Of a stretch of 64,000 nt of DNA, positions 19,222 to 28,179 are shown piece after piece. Below the pieces are notes generated by a model. The model did no database searches. It worked only from the letters and a program-made list of their open reading frames with translations, and was not told where the DNA came from. Location: contig CAKUBM010000008.1 in NCBI GenBank assembly GCA_934643145.1, positions 1 through 64,000 of the forward strand. The letters are read 5' to 3'. This DNA is from an uncultured Collinsella sp. (GTDB lineage: Bacteria > Actinomycetota > Coriobacteriia > Coriobacteriales > Coriobacteriaceae). Position 1 is the first letter of the stretch. Each line of letters starts with the position of its first letter. A program made the translations under genes and the position numbers.

Positions 19222-19254
19222 AACGCGCCGCACAGACCATCCGCGCGGCGCGTT
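19222..19254. terminator. Hairpin between phosphoesterase and antiterminator genes
   Basis: Perfect 10-base arms AACGCGCCGC and GCGGCGCGTT with a 13-base loop. There is no long T-run on the minus strand, so it may slow rather than stop transcription. Confidence 0.45.
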
Positions 19255-19274
19255 CATTCTACCTGCACTTACAG

Positions 19275-19820
19275 CTACAGTCCAAAGAAGCCCAGGATCT
19301 GGTCGCGGCTAACGGGCTTGTAGTTGTTGGCATCGAGGCCAACGTCGTAGCGAAGGACTGGACGCTCGCGATCGCGATTGCGCGTATTGGTACGGTCTCC
19401 CCTGCTGTGGATGTGCCCGTGCAGCATGATGGCGCCGCGCGCCTTGCCGTTCCAGCTGAGCATGGGGTAATGGCTCATCACCAGACGATGGCCCTTCGCG
19501 TAACCGGGAGCGATCTCCAGATAATCGCGCACCTCATCCCAAATGTGCGGCGCGTCCGGATCTCCCCAATCGCCATCATGGTTACCACGGATGAGCGTCA
19601 CGTTCTGGCATTCAATGCGCTCGCGCAGGCGCACTGCCTCCGCCATGGGCAAACGATACGTAAAGTCTCCCAGGATATAGAGGCGGTCGTCCACAGCCAC
19701 GCACTCATTGATGGCATCGATGACCTTGCGGTTCATCTCCTCGACCGAATCAAACGGTCGATCCACGTCGTGCAAGATATTCGTATCGCCCAGGTGCAGA
19801 TCGGCGGTAAACCACATCAT
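19275..19820 (-). CDS. Metallophosphoesterase
   Basis: 181 residues of the calcineurin-like phosphoesterase fold. The motifs in order are MWFTADLHLGD (Asp, His), GDFTYRL, RGNHDGD, SHYPML and HGHIHS, covering all metal ligands of the two-metal site. It is a short cytoplasmic member; the substrate may be a phosphodiester or nucleotide. ATG 19820 with GAGGA upstream gives the family-typical N-terminus, and the open frame upstream is not conserved-looking. It is downstream of the small acidic gene on the same strand, with a 77-base gap. Confidence 0.85.
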   Translation of the reverse strand: MMWFTADLHLGDTNILHDVDRPFDSVEEMNRKVIDAINECVAVDDRLYILGDFTYRLPMAEAVRLRERIECQNVTLIRGNHDGDWGDPDAPHIWDEVRDYLEIAPGYAKGHRLVMSHYPMLSWNGKARGAIMLHGHIHSRGDRTNTRNRDRERPVLRYDVGLDANNYKPVSRDQILGFFGL

Positions 19821-19897
19821 CGTCTCTGTCCTCATTTCGCAACGCGTATAAGACCTGTTTAGTATACAGACGCGGTACAGACGCGGCGATGAGACAG

Positions 19898-20089
19898 TCA
19901 CCCAAAGAGCCCGCCGAACAGACCTCGGCGACGCTTGTCCTGCTTTTTCGAAGCGTCATCCCGCGCCTTCTTGCCCTGCCGCTTCTTACGGTCCTGCTCC
20001 AACTCATCGTCATCGAGTAGCATATCCCACTCAAACGGATCGTCTGTCAGATCGAACAGGTCATCGTCATCAAACACGTGCGCCTCCAT
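19898..20089 (-). CDS. Small acidic/basic hypothetical protein
   Basis: 63 residues, strongly bipartite: residues 5-32 are Asp/Glu-rich with Phe and Leu (DDDDLFDLTDDPFEW), residues 33-58 are Lys/Arg-rich, and the end is GLFGGLFG. I do not recognise a family. The ribosome site is weak. Position just upstream of the phosphoesterase on the same strand suggests a shared message. It could be a spurious reading, but the composition is more protein-like than chance. Confidence 0.5.
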   Translation of the reverse strand: MEAHVFDDDDLFDLTDDPFEWDMLLDDDELEQDRKKRQGKKARDDASKKQDKRRRGLFGGLFG

Positions 20090-20188
20090 TACCGATTAGC
20101 GAGCATCCACAACATAGTTGAGAAGTCTACGGGCCCGTGCGGACACAAATTCATCCTGTCTGCGTCTTTCAATCGTTTGCCGCAACGC

Positions 20189-20217
20189 TTGCGCGACGGA
20201 ACGCTTGCAGATAAGAT
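20189..20217 (+). promoter_or_regulatory. Candidate sigma-70-type promoter
   Basis: TTGCGC at 20189-20194 and TAAGAT at 20212-20217 are separated by exactly 17 bases, pointing to a transcript that would start near 20224 and meet the hairpin at 20282. No convincing gene lies downstream on this strand, so a short RNA is possible. Confidence 0.3.
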
Positions 20218-20281
20218 AGGAACACGGATGGCACCCGTGGCAGCGGGTCTTGCCAACTCCGATACACGTTTTCATCGTGAG

Positions 20282-20322
20282 AAGTGGCCGTCTTCGCTTA
20301 CGCGGGGACGGCCACTTTGTTT
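20282..20322. terminator. Terminator hairpin beyond the aldehyde dehydrogenase gene
   Basis: Perfect 11-base arms (AAGTGGCCGTC at 20282-20292, GACGGCCACTT at 20307-20317). On the plus strand it is followed by TTGTTT; on the minus strand it lies 20 bases beyond the aldehyde dehydrogenase stop. The rest of 20090-20341 holds no supportable gene. Confidence 0.65.
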
Positions 20323-20341
20323 ATCCCTATGTCATCTGATT

Positions 20342-21721
20342 CTAATGCACGAACATGCGCACGAATTTGTGCTTCCAGCTTGCGTAGGGCGCATACCGAA
20401 ACGGCACGTCCAGCCACGTTGCCTTGTTCACGATGCTCTTCTTGTGGCTAAACGTATCGAAGCTCTCGCGTCCATGGTACTGTCCCATACCGCTCGCCCC
20501 CATGCCGCCAAAGCCCATATGGCTCGTGGCCAAATGCATAATGGTGTCATTAACACAGCCACCACCAAAGGGCACGTAACGCACAAAGCGCTGCTGGACC
20601 TCACGGTCCTGGCTAAAGATATACAGGGCCAGCGGCGTCGGACGATCCGTAATAAACGTCTCGGCCTCGTCTAGGCTCTCAAACGTCAGCACCGGCAAGA
20701 TGGGGCCGAAAATCTCCTCCTGCATCACGGCGTCATCGGGGGACACGCCGTCCAAAATCGTCGGCTCGATCTTGAGCGAAGTCTCGCGCGCGGTACCTCC
20801 AAGCACGACCTTATCGGGATCGATCAGCCCGCGCACGCGCGCAAAATGCTTGGCGTTGACGATATGCCCGTAATCTTCGTTATCGAGCGGATGCTCGCCA
20901 AACATACGGCGGGTCTCTTCCTTGATGAGACCCAGCAGCTCGTCGTGCACGCGCGTGTCGACCAGCAGGTAGTCGGGCGCCACGCAGGTCTGCCCCACGT
21001 TGAGCCATTTACCAAAGGCGATACGGCGTGCCGCGACCTTCAAGTTAGCCGTCGCATCCACGATGCAGGGACTCTTTCCGCCCAGCTCAAGCGTCACGGG
21101 CGTGAGGTTTTTACTTGCACGCTCCATGACGAACTTGCCGACCGGAACGCTACCGGTAAAGAAGATCTTGTCCCAGCACTCATCGAGCAACGCTTCGTTT
21201 TCGGCACGCCCGCCTTCGACGACCGTCACCAAGCGCGGATCAAATGCCTCTTCACAGATTTGCTTGAGCACCGCGCTCGATGCCGGAGCATAGGCGCTCG
21301 GCTTGATGACCACAGTATTGCCCGCGGCGAGGGCGCCGGCGAGTGGCTCGAGCGTCAGCAAAAACGGGTAGTTCCACGGAGCCATGATGAGTGTGACGCC
21401 ATAGGGCACGGACTGCGTCTTGCACACACTCACGGCGTTGGCGAGGTCACACGGACGCAGGCGCGGGCGACTCCATCGAGCCACATGCGCAATCTGATAA
21501 CGAATCTCGGAAAGCGAGGTGCCGATCTCGCACATATACGCCTCGTCATGCGACTTTCCCAGATCGGTCTTGAGCGCATGGGCAATATCGGCCTCGTGGG
21601 CCCGTACCGCATCGCGTAAACTCACGAGCGCACGACGTCGAGCATCGACATCAAACGTGGCATGCGTCTTAAAGTAGGCGCGTTGATCGCCGACGATGCG
21701 CGCAATTTCCTCGGTGTTCAT
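20342..21721 (-). CDS. Aldehyde dehydrogenase
   Basis: 459 residues, NAD(P)-dependent aldehyde dehydrogenase of the shorter class-3/fatty-aldehyde type. The catalytic Glu lies in TLELGGKSPC and the nucleophilic Cys in NVGQTCVAPDY; the cofactor loop FTGSVPVGKFV is present. It oxidises an aldehyde to the acid, or runs in reverse in fermentation. The start ATG 21721 follows the alcohol dehydrogenase stop by 8 bases, so the two enzymes form an operon and probably act in sequence on an alcohol/aldehyde pair. The physiological substrate is unknown. Confidence 0.9.
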   Translation of the reverse strand: MNTEEIARIVGDQRAYFKTHATFDVDARRRALVSLRDAVRAHEADIAHALKTDLGKSHDEAYMCEIGTSLSEIRYQIAHVARWSRPRLRPCDLANAVSVCKTQSVPYGVTLIMAPWNYPFLLTLEPLAGALAAGNTVVIKPSAYAPASSAVLKQICEEAFDPRLVTVVEGGRAENEALLDECWDKIFFTGSVPVGKFVMERASKNLTPVTLELGGKSPCIVDATANLKVAARRIAFGKWLNVGQTCVAPDYLLVDTRVHDELLGLIKEETRRMFGEHPLDNEDYGHIVNAKHFARVRGLIDPDKVVLGGTARETSLKIEPTILDGVSPDDAVMQEEIFGPILPVLTFESLDEAETFITDRPTPLALYIFSQDREVQQRFVRYVPFGGGCVNDTIMHLATSHMGFGGMGASGMGQYHGRESFDTFSHKKSIVNKATWLDVPFRYAPYASWKHKFVRMFVH

Positions 21722-21729
21722 GGACCCTC

Positions 21730-22950
21730 CTAGTTCTCGCCCTCAAACATACCACCTGCAACAACTTCGTACATATGCTCGAGCTCCAGGCGGTCCATTA
21801 AAAGCGGAACGGGGTACAGGGGATTGGCCTCGGCATCGGCATGCGTCGCCATCTCAGGAATGTCGGAGCGGCGAATACCCGAGACATATTTGGGGATTCC
21901 CAGGGCCTCGTTCATGCGGTCGACCCAATCGATAAAGGCCTCGGCCGCCAGGCTGTCCTGCGCGTTAGCCGGCGCGATACCGGCCATGCGGGCGAGATCG
22001 GCGAGTTTAGGAGCAGCGGCTTCGCCATAGGCACGAAGCATGTGCGGCAAGATGATGGCGTTGGCCAAGCCGTGGGGAATCCCGTAACGCCCGCCCAGGC
22101 TGTGCGCGATGGCATGGACGTATCCAACATAGGAGCGCGTAAAGGCAACACCCGCTTTATACGCCGCCGAAAGCATATTGCGGCGCGCACGCATGTTCTC
22201 CCCGTGTTCATAGGCCTCGAGCAAATTGTCGTGGATGAGCTGCACCGCCTGGCGCGCCATCTTGCGCGTATAGGGCGTGGTGCTGCGCCCGATAAAGGCC
22301 TCGACGGCATGCGTCAGGGCGTCCATGCCCGTTTGCCCCGTAATGGAGGCGGGCAGGCCGCGCGTAAACTCGGGGTCGTGCACCGCATAGCGCGGGATCA
22401 GCACAAAGTCGTTGATGGGGTACTTGTAGTGCGTCTCGTCGTCGGTAATTACCGCTGCAAGCGTGACCTCGCTTCCCGTGCCCGCCGTGGTGGGAACGGC
22501 GATGAGCAGCGGCAGGCGACGATGGACACGCAGCAGGCCGCGCATCTTGTTGATGGGTTTGTTGGGTTGCGCGATGCGCGCACCCACGCCCTTGGCGCAA
22601 TCCATGGCCGAACCGCCGCCAAAGCCGATAATGGCCTGGCAGGCGCGCGCTCGATACAGAGACGCCGCTTCCTCCACATTTGAGACCGTGGGGTTCGCTG
22701 ATGTTTTGGCATAGATCGCAGCGCTAATTCCCTTGGACGCGAGCGCCGTCTCGAGCGGTGCCGTGAGACCCAGACGGGCAATGCCGGGATCCGTCACGAT
22801 AAGAACATGCTGTATTGAACGCTTTTGAAGCACTGCGGGCACATCCTCGGCGTGCTCCAGAATGCGTGGCTCGGTATAGGGCAGCACCGGCAATGCGATG
22901 CGAAAAACCGTTTGATACGTTCGGCACCAGGCACGACGGGCTAGATGCAT
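21730..22950 (-). CDS. Iron-containing alcohol dehydrogenase
   Basis: 406 residues of the type III alcohol dehydrogenase family. The NAD-binding GFGGGSAMDCAKG, the TTAGTGSEVT signature and the metal-binding HAIAHSLGG and GIPHGLANAIILPH histidines are all present. ATG 22950 is chosen for its GAGGGAG ribosome site; the frame extends further upstream without support. First gene of an operon with the aldehyde dehydrogenase. Substrate unknown; members reduce or oxidise short-chain alcohols, diols or lactaldehyde in anaerobes. Confidence 0.9.
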   Translation of the reverse strand: MHLARRAWCRTYQTVFRIALPVLPYTEPRILEHAEDVPAVLQKRSIQHVLIVTDPGIARLGLTAPLETALASKGISAAIYAKTSANPTVSNVEEAASLYRARACQAIIGFGGGSAMDCAKGVGARIAQPNKPINKMRGLLRVHRRLPLLIAVPTTAGTGSEVTLAAVITDDETHYKYPINDFVLIPRYAVHDPEFTRGLPASITGQTGMDALTHAVEAFIGRSTTPYTRKMARQAVQLIHDNLLEAYEHGENMRARRNMLSAAYKAGVAFTRSYVGYVHAIAHSLGGRYGIPHGLANAIILPHMLRAYGEAAAPKLADLARMAGIAPANAQDSLAAEAFIDWVDRMNEALGIPKYVSGIRRSDIPEMATHADAEANPLYPVPLLMDRLELEHMYEVVAGGMFEGEN

Positions 22951-23094
22951 AAAGGAAGCTCCCTCATTTGTTGATGGGTCAACATTTGCTCGACCGATTG
23001 TACTCATCGGCGTCCGCATATGGCTTGCCAATCGTTAATCAATCAACATCTTCACATGCTTAAATTGTTTTATTAAAAATCATTCCTAATAGGC

Positions 23095-23123
23095 TTCACA
23101 TTTAGTTGCATTTATGGATAATA
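23095..23123 (+). promoter_or_regulatory. Candidate rubrerythrin promoter
   Basis: TTCACA (23095-23100) and ATAATA (23118-23123) lie 17 bases apart in an AT-rich tract upstream of the rubrerythrin gene. Identified by eye only. Confidence 0.3.
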
Positions 23124-23206
23124 GAACCCGTCAAGACGCACGTCCGGAGAGGGCCCTTACGGGACCGGACGAGCGCACCATCGCCATCGATCGAAAGGAT
23201 CGAATC

Positions 23207-23767
23207 ATGAAGTTTGTTTGCCCCGTTTGCGGTTATGTGGAAGAGTTCGACGGCGACCAGCTGCCCGAGGACTTCAAGTGCCCCCAGTGCGGCGTTCCCG
23301 GTTCTCGTTTCCTGAAGCAGGAGGAGGGTCAGCTCGAGTGGGCTGCCGAGCACGTCGTAGGCGTCGCCAAGATGGAGGGCGTCTCTGAGGACATCGTTGC
23401 CGACCTGCGCGCCAACTTTGAGGGCGAGTGCTCCGAGGTCGGTATGTACCTGGCCATGGCTCGCGTCGCTCATCGCGAGGGCTATCCCGAGATCGGCCTG
23501 TACTGGGAGAAGGCTGCCCACGAGGAGGCCGAGCATGCCGCCAAGTTCGCCGAGCTCCTGGGCGAGGTCGTGACCGATTCCACCAAGAAGAACCTCGAGA
23601 TGCGCGTTGAGGCCGAGAATGGCGCCACCGCCGGCAAGACCGATCTTGCCAAGCGCGCCAAGGCCGCCGGTCTCGATGCTATCCACGACACCGTGCACGA
23701 GATGGCCCGCGACGAGGCTCGCCACGGCAAGGCTTTCGCCGGCCTGCTCAAGCGCTACTTTGGCTAA
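23207..23767 (+). CDS. Reverse rubrerythrin (N-terminal rubredoxin domain)
   Basis: 186 residues. An N-terminal rubredoxin-type site (CPVCGY and CPQCGVPGS) precedes a four-helix diiron domain with the ExxH-type ligands in [19 protein letters not shown] and [11 protein letters not shown]. Domain order is opposite to classical rubrerythrin and matches the reverse rubrerythrins of clostridia, which act as NADH-linked peroxidases through electron-transfer partners. ATG 23207 has GAAAGGAT upstream. It is monocistronic, ending in a strong terminator; a peroxide-defence role suits an anaerobe. Confidence 0.93.
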   Translation: MKFVCPVCGYVEEFDGDQLPEDFKCPQCGVPGSRFLKQEEGQLEWAAEHVVGVAKMEGVSEDIVADLRANFEGECSEVGMYLAMARVAHREGYPEIGLYWEKAAHEEAEHAAKFAELLGEVVTDSTKKNLEMRVEAENGATAGKTDLAKRAKAAGLDAIHDTVHEMARDEARHGKAFAGLLKRYFG

Positions 23768-23800
23768 GCCAACCGCCAGAGACATAACCTCTAGCTCGAT

Positions 23801-23832
23801 AAGGCCCGGACTGCATGGTTCGGGCCTTTTTC
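23801..23832 (+). terminator. Terminator after rubrerythrin
   Basis: GGCCCG and CGGGCC arms (extended by AA/TT) with a 12-base loop, followed by five T residues. It also faces the end of the convergent pdxR gene. Confidence 0.85.
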
Positions 23833-23838
23833 GTGGGC

Positions 23839-25254
23839 TTATTGCAGCTGTTCTTGAAGAACGATGAGCGAATGAGGGCTCAGGTCGTCGTATTGTATAA
23901 GGACGCGAGATGGAGCGATCTTAGTCGATGCCCGGTCACCCGTCCACAGGCAATCGGCGATGTTGACATAGGAAATACGAGCGCCAGCAAGAGCCTTCGC
24001 GAAGCTCTCCCCCGCCTTGTCCTCGGCCAGGGCAACGGTGCAGTAAAGGCCCGCGTCTGCATGCTCGATCGAAACCTCCCCTGCCGGAAACGCTTTCCGT
24101 ACAAGCGCCGCCAGGCCATCACGCGCCTCGCGAGCACGAACACGCACGCGGTTCACATGTCGCTCGTAATCACCCGATTCCAGCAAGCGCGCTAAAGCGA
24201 CCTGGTCAACAGAGCTCACCGACGAAGCGTAAAAACCAAGGTCGCACCCAAACCGTTCCATCAGCTCATCGGGCAACACCATGTACGCCAAACGCAACGC
24301 CGATGAAAGGCTCTTCGAAAACGTGTTGGTATAGATGACCGATTGAGCGGCATCGATCGACGCGAGCGCGGGAATCGGCTTGCCGGCAAGGCGAAACTCA
24401 CAATCAAAGTCGTCTTCGATGAGATACCGACCCGGCCGCTCGGCAGCCCAGCTCAGCAGCGCATATCGGCGCGCGATGCTCGTCACCAAGCCGGTTGGAT
24501 ATTGGTGAGACGGCATCAGGTGAAGGACATCGGCCCCGGTTTTCTGCAGAGCGCTCAGGTCCACGCCCTCAGCATCCAACGGGACATGCCGCACTTCGCA
24601 ACCCATGGCCTGATAGATGCGCGTCAAGCGCAAATAGCCTGGATCCTCGACGGCATACACCTTGTCCGCGCCAAGCAACTGAACCAACATGGTATCGAGC
24701 AGCTGGGCGCCCGCACCGATAACGATATTGTCGGGATTGACATTCATGCCCCTTGTCCCGCGCAGATGGTGCGCAATCGCACGTCGCAGTCGAGCGGTGC
24801 CCTGCGCCGGTGCGGGCGAAAAGATTTCACGCTCGTCTTCGGACGTCAGCGTCGCCCGTAGCGCACTTTGCCAAAGCCGCGCCGCCTCCAAAGCGGAAGG
24901 AGAAAGTGCGTCGAATCGCTCTGCCTGCCCCATGGCATCATGCGCGCTGGGACCAACAGGAACGGTATCTCGGTCGATATCCCCCGCAGCCAAAGCCAAA
25001 ACCGGCGCATCCGGAAGCTCGCACGCGTAGTAGCCGCGACGCGGCATTGAGCAAATATAACCCTCGGCAAGCAACTGGCTATATGCATTCTCGATGGTAA
25101 TGACACTGATTCCTAGATGACTGGCAAAGGCGCGCTTGGACGGAAGATGCTCCCCCGCCGCAATACGTCCAGCAACAATATCATCTCGAATTTGCTGATA
25201 AATATACTCATAAAGCGATGCCTCGCCGCGTTTTTCCAAATTGTAGTCAAGCAT
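23839..25254 (-). CDS. pdxR: MocR-type GntR/aminotransferase regulator of vitamin B6 synthesis
   Basis: 471 residues. The N-terminal winged helix-turn-helix of GntR type (~1-75, PSKRAFASHLGISVITIENAY) is fused to a fold-type I aminotransferase domain with the PLP lysine in NTFSKSLSSALR. Such MocR proteins sense PLP. Its divergent orientation from pdxS and pdxT identifies it as PdxR, the activator or repressor of PLP synthesis. ATG 25254 with AGGTGA upstream is used. The C-terminus overlaps nothing and faces the rubrerythrin terminator. Confidence 0.9.
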   Translation of the reverse strand: MLDYNLEKRGEASLYEYIYQQIRDDIVAGRIAAGEHLPSKRAFASHLGISVITIENAYSQLLAEGYICSMPRRGYYACELPDAPVLALAAGDIDRDTVPVGPSAHDAMGQAERFDALSPSALEAARLWQSALRATLTSEDEREIFSPAPAQGTARLRRAIAHHLRGTRGMNVNPDNIVIGAGAQLLDTMLVQLLGADKVYAVEDPGYLRLTRIYQAMGCEVRHVPLDAEGVDLSALQKTGADVLHLMPSHQYPTGLVTSIARRYALLSWAAERPGRYLIEDDFDCEFRLAGKPIPALASIDAAQSVIYTNTFSKSLSSALRLAYMVLPDELMERFGCDLGFYASSVSSVDQVALARLLESGDYERHVNRVRVRAREARDGLAALVRKAFPAGEVSIEHADAGLYCTVALAEDKAGESFAKALAGARISYVNIADCLWTGDRASTKIAPSRVLIQYDDLSPHSLIVLQEQLQ

Positions 25255-25265
25255 GAGTTTGTCAC

Positions 25266-25307
25266 CTGACCTTATCGAGCTGTTCAATCTGGTATTAGTC
25301 TGACCTT
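25266..25307. promoter_or_regulatory. Direct repeat between pdxR and pdxS
   Basis: CTGACCTT occurs at 25266-25273 and again at 25300-25307, each followed within ten bases by a TTATC tract. The 34-base spacing, about three helical turns, fits the direct-repeat operators used by MocR regulators. By-eye inference only. Confidence 0.35.
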
Positions 25308-25399
25308 GTAATTATCTCGAAAACTGATTATTCCGCCATACCCAGCTCCCCTATAGGATGTTCCGTCAAGCAATGCACATGCCAACCAAGGGAGTAACC

Positions 25400-26290
25400 A
25401 TGGCAGAACAGACCAGCAAGGCCGATCGCGTCAAACTCAACCGCGAGCTCGCGCAGATGCTCAAGGGCGGCGTCATCATGGACGTCACCACGCCCGAGCA
25501 AGCACGCATCGCCGAAGAGGCGGGCGCCTGCGCCGTCATGGCACTCGAGCGCATTCCGGCAGACATCCGTGCCGCGGGCGGCGTGTCGCGCATGAGTGAC
25601 CCCAAGATGATCAAGGGCATCCAGGAGGCCGTCTCCATCCCCGTTATGGCCAAGTGCCGCATCGGGCACATCGTCGAGGCTCAGATCCTACAGGCTATCG
25701 AAATCGACTACATCGATGAGTCCGAGGTCCTCTCCCCTGCCGATGATGTCTATCACATCGACAAAACCCAGTTTGACGTCCCGTTTGTCTGCGGTGCCCG
25801 CGACCTGGGCGAGGCGCTGCGCCGCGTTGCCGAGGGCGCTACGATGATCCGCACCAAGGGCGAGCCGGGCACGGGCGATGTCGTCCAGGCTGTGCGCCAC
25901 ATGCGCAAGATCCAAAAGCAGATCCGCGACGTTGTTGCCCTGCGCGACGACGAGCTCTTTGAGGCGGCCAAGCAGCTGCAGGTTCCGGTCGAGCTGGTAC
26001 GCGAGGTTCACGCCACGGGCAAGCTCCCCGTCGTAAACTTTGCCGCCGGCGGCGTGGCGACTCCTGCCGATGCCGCACTGATGATGCAGCTGGGTGCCGA
26101 GGGCGTTTTTGTGGGCTCGGGCATCTTTAAGAGCGGCGACCCCGCCAAGCGCGCCGCCGCCATCGTCAAGGCCGTCGCCAACTTCACTGATGCCAAGCTC
26201 ATCGCCGAGCTTTCGGAAGACCTGGGCGAGGCCATGGTGGGCATCAACGCCGACGAGATCGAGATCATCATGGAGGAGCGCGGACGCTAG
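25400..26290 (+). CDS. pdxS: Pyridoxal 5'-phosphate synthase lyase subunit
   Basis: 296 residues, a (beta/alpha)8 PdxS. Conserved stretches include [37 protein letters not shown] (Lys of the ribose-5-phosphate imine), [10 protein letters not shown] and [13 protein letters not shown]. It condenses ribose 5-phosphate, glyceraldehyde 3-phosphate and ammonia into PLP, in a dodecameric complex with PdxT. ATG 25400 has AAGGGAG six bases upstream. PdxT follows after 20 bases. Confidence 0.97.
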   Translation: MAEQTSKADRVKLNRELAQMLKGGVIMDVTTPEQARIAEEAGACAVMALERIPADIRAAGGVSRMSDPKMIKGIQEAVSIPVMAKCRIGHIVEAQILQAIEIDYIDESEVLSPADDVYHIDKTQFDVPFVCGARDLGEALRRVAEGATMIRTKGEPGTGDVVQAVRHMRKIQKQIRDVVALRDDELFEAAKQLQVPVELVREVHATGKLPVVNFAAGGVATPADAALMMQLGAEGVFVGSGIFKSGDPAKRAAAIVKAVANFTDAKLIAELSEDLGEAMVGINADEIEIIMEERGR

Positions 26291-26310
26291 TCCGGCAGAA
26301 AGGATCGCAC

Positions 26311-26898
26311 ATGAGCGATTACGCAGACCAGACGGTCGCCGTGCTGGCGGTCCAAGGTGCTTTTGCCGAGCACGAGGCAAGGCTGTCCGAGCTGGGCTCA
26401 CGTTGTATCGAGCTGAGGCAGACGGCCGATTTGCAGCAGAACTTTGACCGCCTGGTGCTTCCCGGCGGCGAGTCTACCGTTCAGGGCAAGCTGCTTGACG
26501 AGCTGGGAATGCTTGATGAGCTTCGCGGCCGCATTGCCGCGGGCATGCCCGTACTGGGCACCTGCGCCGGCTTGATTCTGCTGGCCCAAGACCTTGCCAC
26601 CCATGACGATAAGGGCACGCCACGTCTTGCAACCATGGAAGTACTTGTCGAGCGCAATGCATACGGCCGACAGCTCGGAAGCTTTCGAACCAAGGGGCAG
26701 GTAGCCGGCATCGACGGTGAAGTGCCGCTGACGTTTATCCGCGCGCCCCGTATCGTCGAGGTCCACGGCGACGCCAAGGCCTTAGCCGAGGTCGACGGCC
26801 GCATCGTCGCCGCCCGTCAGGGCAACCAACTAGGCGTAACCTTCCACCCCGAACTCGACGAAGACACTCGCCTCCACGAGCTGTTCCTGCAGATGTAG
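26311..26898 (+). CDS. pdxT: Pyridoxal 5'-phosphate synthase glutaminase subunit
   Basis: 195 residues, class I glutaminase. GGESTV, the nucleophile elbow LGTCAGL (Cys) and the His-Glu of TFHPELDED form the catalytic triad. It supplies ammonia to PdxS. An AGAAAGGA ribosome site precedes ATG 26311. Second gene of the pdxST operon. Confidence 0.97.
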   Translation: MSDYADQTVAVLAVQGAFAEHEARLSELGSRCIELRQTADLQQNFDRLVLPGGESTVQGKLLDELGMLDELRGRIAAGMPVLGTCAGLILLAQDLATHDDKGTPRLATMEVLVERNAYGRQLGSFRTKGQVAGIDGEVPLTFIRAPRIVEVHGDAKALAEVDGRIVAARQGNQLGVTFHPELDEDTRLHELFLQM

Positions 26899-26936
26899 AC
26901 AGATAAAACGAGCGTGGATTTTCGGACATACAACAA

Positions 26937-27004
26937 ATGAGAGTGGATAATCTCCCACTTTGAGCTTGAATGCAGGCTCAAACCGGGAGATTATCCACTC
27001 TCAT
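26937..27004. repeat. 68-base cruciform element
   Basis: Perfect 20-base inverted arms (26937-26956 and 26985-27004) with an inner stem TTTGAGC/GCTCAAA (26959-26965 and 26976-26982). It lies 39 bases after pdxT, with no T-run. It is the first of three palindromes that fill the 429-base gap 26899-27327; no gene is visible in that gap. Confidence 0.85.
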
Positions 27005-27012
27005 CCTATGTA

Positions 27013-27064
27013 GTCGTTGGGAACGTTCTTAAACGACTAGTCAAACAAGAACGTCCCCAACGAC
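27013..27064. repeat. Inverted repeat, 18-base arms
   Basis: Arms 27013-27030 and 27047-27064 pair at 17 of 18 positions (GTCGTTGGGAACGTTCTT on the left). The loop contains the palindrome GACTAGTC. It follows the cruciform element directly. Confidence 0.8.
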
Positions 27065-27083
27065 CATATTGCGATAGACGACC

Positions 27084-27130
27084 ACGTTTGCCCAGATAAA
27101 ACCGACCAAATAAACCTGTCTTTTTGGCGT
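27084..27130 (-). repeat. Family A palindromic element, copy 2
   Basis: Read on the minus strand it repeats the 1792-1844 element: GCCAAAAAGACAGGTTTATT, then TTTTATCTGGGCAAACGT. Its hairpin arms are more diverged than in the other copies. Confidence 0.7.
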
Positions 27131-27327
27131 CCCTTTTTTGCAGATTTGGACTATGGGAACGCCGATGCTTTGGCAACGCCAGCGAGCGCCGCCCAGGGCG
27201 AACAAGTTGGCATGAAAAAGGCAAGGCATAGACCTTCTGGTCATGCCTTGCCTTTTGAATGACAAATTGTCGCCCTGGGTGGCGCGCAGCGTCGACTAGT
27301 TACGCGGTTCGTAGAACCGCGTAACCC

Positions 27328-28179
27328 CTAAAAGCGGTTGCCGCGGAAGCCGCCGCCGTTACGGCCGCCACGATCGCCACCGCGACCGCCACGATCGTTG
27401 CCGCGGTTGCCGCCGAAGCCACCGCGGTTGCCACCGCGGTCGCCATAGCCACCACGGTTGCCGCCGAAGCCGCCACGACCGCCACGGTCGCCGCCACGGC
27501 CACCGCGATCGCCAAAGCCGCCGCGACCGCCACGGTCGCCGCCACGGCCGCCACGGTCGTCACGACCGCCGCGAGGACCGCGGTCCTCGTCCAGGCCCAT
27601 GGCGACGAGCGGAGCGATAACCTTATCGAGGGCAGCCATGAGCTCAGTGGCCTCCTCGTAAGAAAGCTCGGGCAGGAGCTTCTCCTTCTTGTTGGCAAGC
27701 TCGGTCAGGCCCTCGGCAGCATCCTCGGCAGCGAAGACGACGATCTTACGCATATCGCCCTCGGCATCGTCGATACGACCGACCAGGTCGGCAGCCTCGG
27801 CCTCGGCCATAAGGCCATCGAGCTCACGAAGGCGCATGCCCAGCAGATCGGACATCTCCTTCTGCTCCATCTTGGGCTTGAGGTCAAGGAGCTTAATGGC
27901 GCGCTCGATGTTCGCCATGCGCTCGGCCTTGGCCTCCTCCTCCTTGGAAATAGCAAAGCGACGGCTACGCAGCAGGCGGGCGGCCTTCTGCATCTTGTCC
28001 ATCAGCTCTTCGTCATCGTAATCAACGGCGGCCTCGACAACCTCGGCCTCCTCCTCGGCGGAAACCTCGTCAGCAGCCTCAACCTCGGCAGCTTCGGTCT
28101 CCACGGTCTCGACTGCCTCAACCTCGGCAGCCATGGTCTCGTTCTCGGTCTCGTTCATGATCTCTTCGTTCTCAGACAT
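27328..28179 (-). CDS. RGG-tailed nucleic-acid-binding protein
   Basis: 283 residues in three parts. Residues 1-55 are Glu/Ala/Val-rich and acidic. Residues ~58-185 form a helical domain whose segment MEQKEMSDLLGMRLRELDGLM-type resembles a MarR-like winged helix. Residues ~205-283 are an arginine-glycine tail with about sixteen RGG/RGGF/RGGD motifs plus Asn and Phe. RGG tails bind RNA and promote condensation in other proteins; this is inferred here, not shown. It is monocistronic with a ~140-base leader. The DNA repeats at 27340-27560 are coding repeats. Confidence 0.8.
   Translation of the reverse strand: MSENEEIMNETENETMAAEVEAVETVETEAAEVEAADEVSAEEEAEVVEAAVDYDDEELMDKMQKAARLLRSRRFAISKEEEAKAERMANIERAIKLLDLKPKMEQKEMSDLLGMRLRELDGLMAEAEAADLVGRIDDAEGDMRKIVVFAAEDAAEGLTELANKKEKLLPELSYEEATELMAALDKVIAPLVAMGLDEDRGPRGGRDDRGGRGGDRGGRGGFGDRGGRGGDRGGRGGFGGNRGGYGDRGGNRGGFGGNRGNDRGGRGGDRGGRNGGGFRGNRF

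Noticed and set aside
27340-27560. CRISPR-like or tandem DNA repeats rich in CCGCCACGG
   Set aside because: They are the codons of the RGG tail in one open frame; unit length varies and there are no spacers.
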